A DNA stretch of 64,000 nucleotides from Bemisia tabaci (lineage: Eukaryota; Arthropoda; Insecta; Hemiptera; Aleyrodidae). The stretch is from the NCBI RefSeq assembly GCF_918797505.1, contig NC_092799.1:25668382-25732381 (forward strand), given 5' to 3'. Of the stretch, positions 55,110 through 64,000 are shown in pieces; the stretch's first letter is position 1, and every line of letters starts with the position of its first letter. A program made the translations under genes and the position numbers. The notes beneath the pieces are model-generated. The model saw nothing but the letters and a program-made list of their open reading frames with translations, made no database searches and was not told the DNA's origin.

Positions 55110-55329
55110 GCAATTCAGTAAACATGGAATTCCAGTTACGGTAACTGGGCTTTCTCATTTGGAATAACTGGAAAAAATTCAACTAGACTAGTCCAGTTGA
55201 TTCAAGTGAGACGTCCGTTAACGTCAAGTACCCTATCCGTTTGGATCAACTATTTTTCGGTGTTAAATTAACGTAGAAAATTTCCAAGTAGACACTTTCG
55301 TTAATTTAACTGTTCTTTTTTTCTCCGTG
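55110..55329. repeat. Right subterminal and terminal region of the 12.4-kb element
   Basis: It contains TTCCAGTTACGGTAACTGG, TAACTGGAAAAAATTCAACT and GTCCAGTTGATTCAAG, then two TTAACG/CGTTAA pairs, and ends GTTCTTTTTTTCTCCGTG. The AACTGGA motifs and the 55166-55201 block match the left end in inverted orientation. Confidence 0.85.
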
Positions 55330-55331
55330 TA

Positions 55332-55367
55332 CTGATTTTTGACCAGCCTGTCTTAGTAGACACCCTG
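55332..55367. repeat. Right half of the split family G copy
   Basis: CTGATTTTTGACCAGCCTG then TCTTAGTAGACACCCTG is the expected continuation of 42692-42944 and ends with the inverse of CAGGGTGTCTA. Confidence 0.9.
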
Positions 55368-56706
55368 GGGAACTGCTGATTTTTCAGTACGATTTGGCAG
55401 TAATGTTCGCATCCCGCCTCGCGGTGTTGTGCAACAGCCCAAGACACCCGCGGGGGCGGGAGGGATGGGGCCAGCGCAGGGGTTAAGCCCGAATTGATAA
55501 ATACAAAAATGCGGCCGAGTCAGAGGGGCCCGACACCGGAATATTGGTGGCTGACGTCACTTGTTGGTTTATTTCCAGGAACGTAATTGTTTCTCGGGGA
55601 GGAAGGCGAGCAAGCAATAAATAAGCGGAGGGCTCAAAAAAGAAACAGTTTCCAATTAGTCGGAAGAGCACACACACGCAGGGAACCGGGAAGGGAGCGT
55701 GTTTACAAACGAAGGGTAGCTCCGCCGGCTCCCTGTTCCCGCGTCGTGTTCCTAACGCCGACAACTTACTCCGCGTTGAGAAAGGTCACGCGTCCCCTCG
55801 CACTGGGGGATGTACACTGTACAGGGTGTCATATGATGAAACGGCCAGAATGCGTATGGTACGGGGCTAATCAAGATTTTTTTTGTTCTATAAGTTTTTT
55901 CCCCCAAAAGTGCTCGGAGTTCCATGTATGGCTCCCAATGGTTTCGCGAAAATCATAGCTTCTCTCCGAATTTTGGTGACGGTTATGAGCGGAAACTCGT
56001 GAAAAGTGGCTACTCTGTAAAGGTGAGAATGTACTAGGTTGTTCCTGGATTTTGTTACGGTTTTGAATAGAAATTAGTGAAACAATGGTTCCTCATCTCA
56101 ATGTTAAGCGCCAAATTCCATTTATTGCTTCACAAATATTAAGATCTCGTGTTAATTAGTGAGTTTCTATGAATCTTGACAATGGTCATGGGAAAAAAAC
56201 TCCAAATAAAATGGTTCTTCAACACAATTTTCAGCGCAAAATCCATACGTGGCTTCAAAAATATAAAGATCTGACACCACAAAGGCATTCTAAAGGGGTT
56301 TTAGGGGTCTTGGAACTTCTAGGGGAAAAGGCTGTGAAACTTTCTAGCCATTTTCGAGAATTTCTCGAAAATTAAGTTTCTTTTAGTAGAATAGTGCCGT
56401 TGTGTTGCTCTTCCTCTACTGACCGACGTTTACACAAGAACACAAATATTCTTCTGGTACACGCTTCTATTTGTTTGAATCTGGGACAAGCTGTATCTAT
56501 TTCCGATTTCTACCAACTAACCTTGCAGAATATTACAACATTATTATGTTCCTCGTTTCCGTGTGAAAATGAAGAGGGGCCATGAGCACTCTCTCCGAGG
56601 ATTCACTCTGTTTTGTTATTCTAAGGAAACAAAGGATGTCGAAAATACACATGTTTGACCTTCGGGGTCGAGAGGGTCCGCTCGAAAATGTCAGTGTAGA
56701 TCTATA
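55368..56706. other. Non-genic; GC-richer at 55390-55830
   Basis: No domain was recognised. A G/C-rich patch at 55430-55480 and CGCG-containing text to 55830 resemble promoter-like sequence, but no exon could be supported. Confidence 0.4.
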
Positions 56707-56960
56707 CTGCCATGCTAAGGTAAAACGCCGTATGAGCCTACAGACGTTGCCAAGTTCCTTTCGATAAAAAACCGAATTTACCGAGACAATTGTAAATCTT
56801 TTCCCCAAAAATTTTCAAACAATTTTGCACGCTATTTAATCCAAAATAGCTGAAAATATCAAAGGAGAATATGCATGAATGTCGTCAAAAATGCATGTTT
56901 TATCAGGGGAAATTTGGCAACTCGCGAATGTTCTTACGGCGTTTTTCCATAGCACGGTAG
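56707..56960. mobile_element. Family J MITE, complete copy, 254 bp
   Basis: CTGCCATGCTAAGGTAAAAC then GCCGTATGAGCCTACAGACG is mirrored by GGCAACTCGCGAATGTTCTT then ACGGCGTTTTTCCATAGCAC and GGTAG. Confidence 0.85.
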
Positions 56961-57186
56961 TGTGATCGAGAGCAGGGAAGGAAGAAAAAGCTGTCAAGAG
57001 GCTATTGATCGATACATCTTGTCTTTCGACTAACATTATTAATTTCGCCTAGTTTCTCAGGGGGGAGAGTTTCAAATCGATCGGCAAGATCTTCGATGGG
57101 TCTGCTCGCTTCATAATGTCTAATTCAAAACTTCGTGAGCGCCATTCGGTCGCTAAGATCGTGCTGTACTGTTTCTCTTATTAAAC

Positions 57187-57291
57187 ACTGGGAAAAAAAA
57201 CACATTGGATCCAGAGTCCAGACTCTTGAAAACATTGACAAGAAAAAATACTCTTGATTCAATCAAGTTTAAGCTTAAATCAAAAGGAAAT
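57187..57291. repeat. Family A left half, truncated
   Basis: Starts CACTGGGAAAAAAAACACAT and follows the family to AAATCAAAAGGAAATC. It stops abruptly where inverted family G sequence begins. Confidence 0.8.
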
Positions 57292-57497
57292 CAGTTCTTT
57301 TACAGTACTTTTTCAATACATTCTCAAGAAATTCAGTACCTCCTTAACACAAAAATTCAGTACTTTTTCAGTATACCGCCATTTGATGGAATTCGAAAAA
57401 TTTCAAAAAGTTGAATTTCCAGCTCAAATTGCAACAAATATGACAAGATACGAAAAAATTCCGGACCTTCATGCGGATTTTCCGGACTTGTAGACAC
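57292..57497. repeat. Family G, inverted and partial; family R fragment follows at 57503-57551
   Basis: AGTTCTTTTACAGTACTTTT ... CAGTACTTTTTCAGTA ... TTTTCCGGACTTGTAGACAC is reverse-complement family G ending near its CAGGGTGTC terminus. GGCAAAAGCTGATGTGGCTT then GATTCCTTTCTGCTCAACG is a family R end. Confidence 0.75.
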
Positions 57498-57551
57498 CCG
57501 GAATTTGGCAAAAGCTGATGTGGCTTGATTCCTTTCTGCTCAACGTGGTCC

Positions 57552-58037
57552 ATCTCGCCTGCCGATTTGATCGTGTCAGGGGTGTAAAATCGTCTCAAGT
57601 AAGGACCCTTGTCCGGACAGCATTTGAGGATGTTCGACAGGCGAAGAAAAACTCGTGGCGACAAGCGTAAGAAAATATTGACAAGCCCGCGTTGGATACC
57701 CCGGGTAAGCTTAAATTGGATCGACCAAATGACTCGGAATTAGGTTATACAAACTTCAATAACCCGGCGGCAGGAGCTCACGGAGTGCTTAATTAAGTTG
57801 TTACAATTTTTGGCCGCGCGTGCTTGTGGCTTATCCGCCCGTCCCCGCCCTCGCATCTGACGCTCGGGTTGTGTCCTCTCACACCTGTTACGGGTATTTT
57901 TAACGCCGCCCAATTTAACGGGTGTTTGCCGTCCGTCCTGGGAACCCGCTTATCTAAAATCCGAGGGTAAATCATGGGGGCTGATTAAGTTGGTCACGTT
58001 TTTAATTCCGGCGTCAGCCGTCGGGAACACTCCGTGG
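57552..58037. other. Non-genic sequence
   Basis: GC-moderate sequence without domain or recognised repeat. Confidence 0.4.
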
Positions 58038-58198
58038 CGTGGCGTGCTTTGCGATGTATCGATTGTTCTGCCATTTAAACCTATGGTAAAGAATCGATTA
58101 TTAAGGTGTTCAATGCGAACACCCTATTTATCGATCCTTTTCCATAGGTTTAAATGGCATGACAATCGATATATCGCGATTCACGCCACGCCACTGAA
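58038..58198. mobile_element. Family L MITE, best copy, about 160 bp
   Basis: GGCGTGCTTTGCGATGTATC then GATTGTTCTGCCATTTAAAC then CTATGG is mirrored by CCATAGGTTTAAATGGCATG then ACAATCGATATATCGCGATT then CACGCCACGCCACTG. A central GTGTTCAATGCGAACACC palindrome forms the tip. Confidence 0.85.
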
Positions 58199-58374
58199 GG
58201 ACCTCGACGGTATGAGGCCCGTGTTCGGCCTTGTAGCTATGACCTTTGTAAAGCAATTTTAAAGAAATATTGTTTAAATGTTCCTATTAGGAAACGCTTT
58301 TTGGGTTTTTTTCCAAGTAAAATATACCTTTTTGTGCCGCGTGGCTAGTGGAGAGGCTCGCCGAGCATCCAGGG

Positions 58375-58483
58375 TGTCTTCTAAAACAGGTTGGACAAAA
58401 ATCTGTTCTTTTACAGTAATTTTTCAGTACATTTCCAAGAAGTCCAGGACCTCTTCAACAGAAAAATTCAGTACATTTGAAAT
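58375..58483. repeat. Family G fragment, rearranged
   Basis: GTGTCTTCTAAAACAGGTTG then TCTGTTCTTTTACAGTAATT ... GAAAAATTCAGTACATTTG is mostly reverse-complement family G joined to a terminal piece. Confidence 0.6.
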
Positions 58484-58890
58484 GCTCTGATCCCAGAGCA
58501 GTATATCGCATGTTGTTCTGACATAAAATATGGTGTCCATCGAATCACCTTAAGGGGTTAACTTCATTCGCGGAGGCATCGGTGAAGGCCTGATGGATTT
58601 TCGGAGTTTCACCCCGGTCTACACTTTCGCTATGCAGGCACTCTAGATAAACTCTTTATATGCCGCTTCTTGTCTCACGACTCGGACCATTATGTGTTTT
58701 CCGCTTACTCCAATATCATTACGATTGACGAGATCGTCGGAGAATTCTAGGCATTCAGATTCGCCGGAATAAGGAGAGGCTAGTGGAGCGAGGTAACACT
58801 TGATACCAAAATCGACATTAAAACGTCATTAGTTATCGCGAGACCGGCAACTGATGTTCGTCTAGCATCTTACAATTATTCAGTCATTTT
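58484..58890. other. Non-genic sequence
   Basis: No recognised feature was found. Confidence 0.4.
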
Positions 58891-59903
58891 CACGGTTGAC
58901 CAATGATACGAGATAATTAATTTATTACCGAAAATGTGTATTTTTTTAAAATATTTTCGTCCCTTTTGAGCGAACATTTTCTCCGCCTCTTAGACGGACG
59001 TTTCATGATTTTCAAGAACTTGACAGCCATTTGATTTGACTCATGTTGAGAATTGTTTTTCTTGTGACTGAAAAATTCAAAATTTGTAGCCAATTTAAAA
59101 TGAAAACGTTAATATTTCAGTACACGGAGAAAAAAACCTCATGCGTGGGTCCCGCAGTTTAGCTCGTATGGATCTCTGAAGTTTTCAGATTGAGCATCTG
59201 AACACTTAAGGTCTAGCTGTCGAGGTTCGGATCACACATCTGAAACCTCAGCGTTTACATCTAAAGTACTTCGGTTTTCACATCCGAAAAACTTCGGTTC
59301 TCACATCTGAAGCACTTCAGATGTAAGAACTGCGAAGTACTTCAGATGTAAGAACTGAAGTTTCAGATGTTTGACCTGAACGTCGGCAGCTAGACCTTAA
59401 GTGTTCAGATGCTCAATCCGAAAACTTCAGAGATCCCTATGACCTAAACTTCGGGTCTCACGCATGAGGTTTTTTTTCTCCGTGTACTGAAATGTTAACG
59501 TTTTTATTTTACATTGGCTACAGATTTTGAATTTTTCGGTCACAAGAAAAACAATTCTCAACATGGGTCAAATCAACTTTGGGTCCCACGCACGAAGTTT
59601 TTTTTCTCCGTGCAAGAATTTGATTTCAGTAATTTTCATCGTGCGAACCGTGTTTTCCGTGACATTCTGGTCATCAGAGTGCTCAATTCCGTGCCTCGTC
59701 CACGGGTCCATTCCATGTTTCAATTTTTACGGTCACTCTGTGGAAATGGGGTGAAATTTTGAACGCAGCACCATGCCGCCTGCGAAACTTTCGACGCCCT
59801 CGTTCGAGACGGTTGTGTGTGAAGCATGCACGTCACGATCCCTGGTATTTTTCTCGATTCCAAGCTTTTGCACTCGCGCCACGCTCTTTTGATTCGCAAC
59901 TTC
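58891..59903. repeat. First unit of a tandem duplication (X), interrupted
   Basis: Starts CACGGTTGACCAATGATACG and ends CTTTTGATTCGCAACTTC. The same sequence starts again at 59909. Within it, after AATATTTCAG at 59120, come a family F MITE, an inverted copy of about 90 bp of the preceding arm (59487-59576), and a second family F right-end fragment (TTTGGGTCCCACGCACG ... TTTTTTTCTCCGTG, 59577-59612) before the shared text resumes at TTCAGTAATTTTCATCG. The later part matches the right arm of family T (13620-14171). Confidence 0.8.
59123..59484. mobile_element. Family F MITE, 362 bp
   Basis: Ends CACGGAGAAAAAAACCTCAT and ATGAGGTTTTTTTTCTCCGTG (last G at 59484), with TA on both sides. The centre carries repeated ACATCTGAA and ACTTCGGTT words in both orientations. 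Its terminus matches the right end of the 12.4-kb element over CACGGAGAAAAAAA. Confidence 0.85.
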
Positions 59904-59908
59904 TTTTT

Positions 59909-60637
59909 CACGGTTGACCAATGATACGAGATACTTAATTTATTACTGAAAATGTGTATTTTTTCAAAATATTTTCGTCCCTTTTAAGCAAACATTTCTC
60001 CGCCTCTTAGACGGGCGTTTCATGTTTTTCAAGAACTTGATAGCCATTTGATTTGACTCATGTTGAATATTGTTTTTCTTGTTACTGAAAAACTAAAATT
60101 CTGTAACCAATGTAAAATAAAAACGATAATATTTCAGTAATTTTCAGTGTGCGCACTGGAAAAAAACACATTGGATCTAGAGTCCCGACTCTTAAAAACA
60201 TCTAGAAGAAAAAGTAACCTCTTGATTCAATCAGAATCTAGCTTAAATCAAGAACCAAGCCTCTTAATTTAAGCGGAATTCGTTTTGATTCAAGCAAAAA
60301 TCCGATTAAATCAAGGGTATTTTTTCTTGTCAATGTTTTCAAGAGTCTAGACTCTAGATCCAATGTGTTTTTTCCAGTGCGAACCGTGTTTTACGTGACA
60401 TTCTGGTCATCAGAGTGCTCAATTCTGTGCCTCGTCCATTGGTCCATTCCATTTTTCAATTTTTACAGTCACTCTATAGAAAGGGGGTGAAATTTTGAAG
60501 GCAGCACCATGCCCACTGCGAAACTTTCGACGCCCTCGTTCGAGACGGTTGTGTGTGAAGCATGCACGTCTCGATCCCTGGTATTTTCCTCGATCCCGAG
60601 CTTTTGCACTCGCGCCACGCTCTTTTGATTCGCAACT
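59909..60637. repeat. Second unit of the tandem duplication (X)
   Basis: Starts CACGGTTGACCAATGATACG and ends GATTCGCAACTTT. It lacks the family F insertion and inverted arm, but carries a family A MITE at 60155-60379 that the first unit lacks. Confidence 0.85.
60155..60379. mobile_element. Family A MITE with empty site in the window
   Basis: CACTGGAAAAAAACACATTG ... TGTGTTTTTTCCAGTG. The flank is TGTGCG on the left and CGAACCG on the right; the first X unit reads CGTGCGAACCG with no insertion (about 59640-59650). The duplication is therefore CG, 2 bp. Confidence 0.95.
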
Positions 60638-60639
60638 TT

Positions 60640-61137
60640 TAAAATAGCGTGCCGAGTGCTATTAAAGCCCTCTCCTCCGCCGCGCAAGTTCATCAAAGCT
60701 CGGTCGCGGAACACTCGGCGTTTTATGAGTGCCTTTTTAATTAAGTGCGAGCATAAGCCTCCGAAGTTATTAAGAGCTCAGTCCAGGCCGAGTTGTGCTC
60801 GCGCCGCAACCCTCATTGTTCCGGAATAAAGCCTTAAAAATATTGCTCTCTTTTCGCAAAGGCGAGAGCGAAAACGTGCGCCGCCGCCGTAAAACATTGC
60901 GTGAATCAACTGCGGTGTACTTTGTTCCATTGATTACCTGTCAAAGTTGCCTCGACTCCAGGGATCGTGCTTTGACATTCCGAGGAAAGTGGACGTTAAC
61001 GTGGCGCATGGCGTGCCTCTCTCACCGACGATATTGTAACAATGACCAGGCACCATTTTCGTTTAAAAATTAAAAAAAAAAGAAAAAAAAGAGAAAAAAA
61101 CAGAATACTTGCAGTCTTACACCTATGTATCTCTGTG
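60640..61137. other. Non-genic sequence
   Basis: 60650-61030 is GC-richer without a domain; an A-rich run ends at about 61100. Confidence 0.4.
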
Positions 61138-61551
61138 CACTGAAAAAAAATATCGGTGTATTTACTAAGAAAAGGGTAAAATTACCAAGAATTCAGGGTT
61201 CTATTTGATCCCAGTTTTTTCTTGGTAAAATTACCATTTATGGAATTGGTAATTTTACCGAGGAATCTCGGTAAAATTATTGAACTTTTCCGGTAATTTT
61301 ACTGGACCTTGGTAAAATCGCCAATATTTTTTATCGACTCTGGTAGAATTACCGAGATAAAATGACAAAGTTACCGGGAATTGATTACCAATAAAAGTGG
61401 TATTCTTACCTGGAAAAAACAGTAAAAATACCGCTTTTTAGGCAAGCTTACCAGTCTGTCTTGGTAAAATTACCAATAATTGGTAAAAAAAAGTAAGATG
61501 GTAAAGGTACCAACGGACCTTGGTAAAGACGCCGAGAATTTTTTTTCAGTG
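61138..61551. mobile_element. Family C MITE, 414 bp, filled with GGTAA/TTACC words
   Basis: Ends CACTGAAAAAAAATATCGG and CCGAGAATTTTTTTTCAGTG, with TG on both sides. The interior consists largely of repeated GGTAAAATTACC-like words in both orientations. Confidence 0.85.
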
Positions 61552-62420
61552 TGTGAACTCATTCATGTAAATATGGAAATATTAAGATTTAATGACCACA
61601 AATTCCACGTGTACCCTATAGTTTGTTTAAAACCACCTGGAGTCGTTCATACGCTAAAAATGTGTAGGCTTCGCGAAACGCGTCTGTTCGTAAAAAATTG
61701 TAATGCACTTTCGAGTTAAAAATTCCTACAATTTTAACACCTTCTCTTCAATGTTACATCATATAAAAAAAATTTCACGAAATTTGAGTGAAATTCATCA
61801 GAATAGTGTAGATAATAGGTCCTTGCAAGGGACCATCATGATTTTTCACAGTAAAATATATTAAATACTAAAGAAAAGATTCTATGATTTTGACAATCTT
61901 TAAGGTAGGTTAGGACCTACTTAAAATTTGAAAAATCTGTCGTATATTGTTGTTAGTAGTTTGTACTTTTTGCGGTGACAAATCATGACGATCCCTTGCA
62001 AGGATTTTTTCTTGAGGTTTAAACGTCGAATTTCACTCAAGTATCTGAAAAATTGTACTTTTCATAATAATACATTAAAAGAGCTCTTGAACTCCCCTCC
62101 CTGATTTCAGAATAAACCGCACAGGGTCTCCCTGAAGAAAGTAGCTGTTTAAGGCATAGGACTGAAAACGGCCCTCAGTCGTGTGCAAACAAACTGAATT
62201 AACGTGCACTTTGCAAGGTGCAATGTAGCTTGCCAACTGGGCCTCAGAATCAGTAGTGCCCTGGGAAACAAATGGCATGCTGTTTACCGAGACGTATACA
62301 GCGAGCTTCATGCTAATCGTCCGGAGATCAAAACATGCAACAAGTTTTCCTCCAACTATGTGCCGAGCGTGCGTGAGCTTCAAGTTTCCCCTGCCGCTCA
62401 GTAGAACGAGTCTTTGTAGG
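61552..62420. other. Non-genic sequence
   Basis: The minus-strand frame at 62075-62431 (118 codons) has no recognised motif and overlaps open frames on the other strand. It was not called. Confidence 0.4.
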
Positions 62421-62622
62421 AAGTCGAACATGAAATTTTTGACAAAAATTGTAAAATTTTACGTTCACCTCGTCAGAATTTCAATTGAAGGGGGTGCTTT
62501 TTATAGAAAAATTTACGAGAAAACCGATTAATTTACTTTTAAAACACCAAAATGTCATATTAAACACTTTAAAGGTTTTAAATTATATGCGGCCTCTCCC
62601 ATTGACTCGATCCACCGTGTGC
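62421..62622. repeat. Family V element, partial
   Basis: GTCGAACATGAAATTTTTGA, TTACGTTCACCTCGTCAGAA and GGCCTCTCCCATTGACTCGA then TCCACCGTG. It shows the uninterrupted right end that is split at 17930. Confidence 0.75.
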
Positions 62623-63025
62623 CGGCGGCGTCGTGCATCGGCAAAGTGCAGCCTAACTCTTAACTTCGTAAGCACTTTAGCCCTCAGTCTTAGTGCACTA
62701 AGTGGTTTGAATCCAATTAAAACACTTTCAACCACTTTAAAATTATTTCCAGCTCTTGAACAAGGAAGTCTTGACTGCAGCTGAAAAGTCTTGGGTAAAT
62801 TAGACAAATGTGATCGTAATAATAATCCTTGTTCATAATTTTCGGGGATTATTTGGATTAATTTAGAAGTCTCTGGAGGACAAAATGAACGTTTAGTAGA
62901 GAGTATTTTTTTTTTCGCGATTTAAGAAATTTCGTACGAAGTTCGCCGAATAATTTACGGCTCATTTCATGCATCAAAAAATGAAACAGAGCAGGAATTT
63001 TAAAATTTTGCAAAACTACCGGGTC
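62623..63025. other. Non-genic sequence
   Basis: No recognised feature was found. Confidence 0.4.
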
Positions 63026-63303
63026 GCTAGTCAAGGAATGCCGGGAAATGTCAGGGAATTTTAAGAAGCCAGGGAAAACCTGGAAATGTCGGGGAATTTT
63101 AAGAGGTCAGGGGCAAATTGCACGTCATCTTCATTTGCTTCCTTTATGGATTTAACGTTTTGAACAACAAAATTTGCATGAAAACTATCTCCAATCATGT
63201 CTTTTGAACCATCCGACTTGTCTTCAATTGTCAGGGAATTTTACCAAAATGTGTCGACGAAATGTTAGGAAAACATATTTTCTAAATTCTGCGGCAACTC
63301 TAA
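63026..63303. repeat. Family H element
   Basis: Repeated GGGAAATGTC(A/G)GGGAATTT words and an ending TCTGCGGCAACTC resemble the copy at 23509-23771. Confidence 0.7.
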
Positions 63304-63818
63304 AACTGAGTACACGCAGCGGTTGGCACCTTATCTTCTCTCTCTGTCTACACAACTTTCTGTCAATACAAAAACAACTATCACTCACACTTTAAGGAGC
63401 TACCGGAAACTTCCTCGACAACTCCCGCGGCTTAAATTTTCCGGGAAACTTAATTCTTGGGCCTAACAAGACATTGGTCATGGGCAACCATTTTTGAAAA
63501 ATCATTTTTTCAAGGTACACACAGCATTACGCTCCTAGGACTTTTTTAGACTTATTTAAACCCCAAATGGCAAAGAAATCCCTGTTGAAAATGTCAAATG
63601 GCCCGTTCGAAATTATATAGATGACGGGCGCTAATGATGTTGACAGGCGGGGAGATTGGCATTTGCTGATTGGCTGATTTCAGCTCCAAGCATCGCCTTG
63701 CTACGTCAATTCGGTTGCCGCCGGCTTTTGATCAGCTTTTACACACCTTAGAAATGATTTTTTTTAACTTTTTAGTTTTTCAAGAATTTAATTCAGAGAA
63801 ACTAACTACAACTGGACC
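63304..63818. other. Non-genic sequence
   Basis: No recognised feature was found. Confidence 0.4.
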
Positions 63819-64000
63819 GCGTTAAACAGAAAGGAACCAAGCCACATCAGCTATTGCCAAATTTTATCGGACAATTTAATTTTTTACATGAAAACGATTG
63901 TGCGGATATTTATGCAAATTTCTATGAATTTTCTCCATCATTCAAAGCAAATTCCTTAAAATTTTCAAAGGAATCCGCACAAACGTTCTCCTGTAAAAAA
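63819..64000. mobile_element. Family R MITE, cut by the window edge
   Basis: ACTGGACCGCGTTAAACAGA then AAGGAACCAAGCCACATCAG matches the copy at 20040-20300. The inverted right end lies beyond the window. Confidence 0.85.

Larger units (their letters stand above)
42945..55329 (-). mobile_element. 12.4-kb CACTA/EnSpm-like transposon with two genes
   Basis: The left end is CACTGAGAAAAATTTTTAG; the right end, read inward, is CACGGAGAAAAAAAGAACAG. TA flanks both ends (42943-42944, 55330-55331), and the two flanks join into one family G sequence. Subterminal blocks are also inverted: ATCAACTGGAATAG ... AATTTTTTCCAGTT at 43039-43073 matches the reverse complement of 55166-55201. The left end has six 21-22-bp tandem repeats. 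Contents, in transcription order from the right: upstream region with a nested 601-bp MITE, SAM-domain gene, zinc-finger transposase-like gene, AT- and purine-rich tail, nested family J MITE. CACTA elements of plants have similar termini, subterminal repeats and a two-protein system. The 2-bp duplication differs from the 3 bp of plant CACTA elements. Both reading frames are open, suggesting recent activity. Confidence 0.85.

Noticed and set aside
42945..55329. Idea that the split family G halves are two independent fragments
   Set aside because: The halves join at the exact base expected from the copy at 36181-36490, share a TA duplication, and the DNA between has matching inverted ends; coincidence is unlikely.
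11217..60379. 3-bp target duplications, as in plant CACTA elements
   Set aside because: The CG case could be read as 3 bp, but the AG case at 11217-11427 (left CAG, right AGG) only fits 2 bp with symmetric ends.
62075..62431. 118-codon minus-strand frame
   Set aside because: No motif, and competing open frames on the opposite strand.
1..64000. CRISPR arrays, tRNA and rRNA genes, bacterial operons
   Set aside because: No regularly spaced direct repeats with unique spacers, no cloverleaf with A and B boxes, and no compact gene runs were seen; the sequence is eukaryotic.

Overview
The window is eukaryotic: coding exons are separated by GT-AG introns, base composition is AT-rich, and most of the sequence is interspersed palindromic repeats. 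The protein families and the dense miniature inverted-repeat elements (MITEs) suggest an insect. A sap-feeding hemipteran such as a whitefly is my guess from the repeat style and is not proven. No rRNA, tRNA, CRISPR array or bacterial operon was seen.

Main result: positions 42945-55329 look like one 12.4-kb DNA transposon of CACTA/EnSpm style, apparently intact in its coding parts. Its ends are CACTGAGAAAAA and, on the other strand, CACGGAGAAAAA. It is flanked by a TA duplication and splits a copy of an unrelated repeat (family G) whose halves lie at 42692-42944 and 55332-55367. Both of its genes are on the minus strand. One is a six-exon gene for a 591-residue SAM-domain protein (48394-54212), with all five splice junctions in phase. 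The other is an uninterrupted 834-codon ORF (45686-48190) for a protein with two C2H2 fingers and a transposase-like body. Six 21-22-bp subterminal tandem repeats and a shared inverted subterminal block complete the structure. The layout recalls the two-protein plan of plant En/Spm.

Around it are non-autonomous families A, B, C, D and F with the same kind of terminus (CAC[T/G]G[A/G] then an A-run) and, where flanks can be read, 2-bp duplications. Empty sites visible in the window confirm this for several copies. They are plausible deletion or capture relatives mobilised by such an element. Other MITE families have other ends: G (CAGGGTGTCTAC), H (CAGGGTTGCCAC), J (CTGCCGTGCTAAGG), K (CAGGGTTATTC, TA duplication), L, N (2.1 kb, CACTATGG ends, 5-bp duplication), Q, R, T, V and a 601-bp element with an 8-bp duplication.

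Layout: 0-6 kb holds three decayed transposase loci (a DDE_Tnp_4 relic, a relic of the zinc-finger transposase family, and a third arthropod transposon protein). 6.5-6.9 kb is a GC-rich, exon-like stretch. 8-34 kb is mostly MITEs, with one candidate small secreted-peptide locus behind a TATA box at 14.4-14.75 kb. At 36.6-36.8 kb there is a well-formed exon carrying the first 29 codons of an unidentified host gene on the plus strand. If its later exons lie beyond the window, everything downstream, including the big transposon, sits in its intron. 55-64 kb is again MITE-rich, with a tandem duplication at 58.9-60.6 kb.
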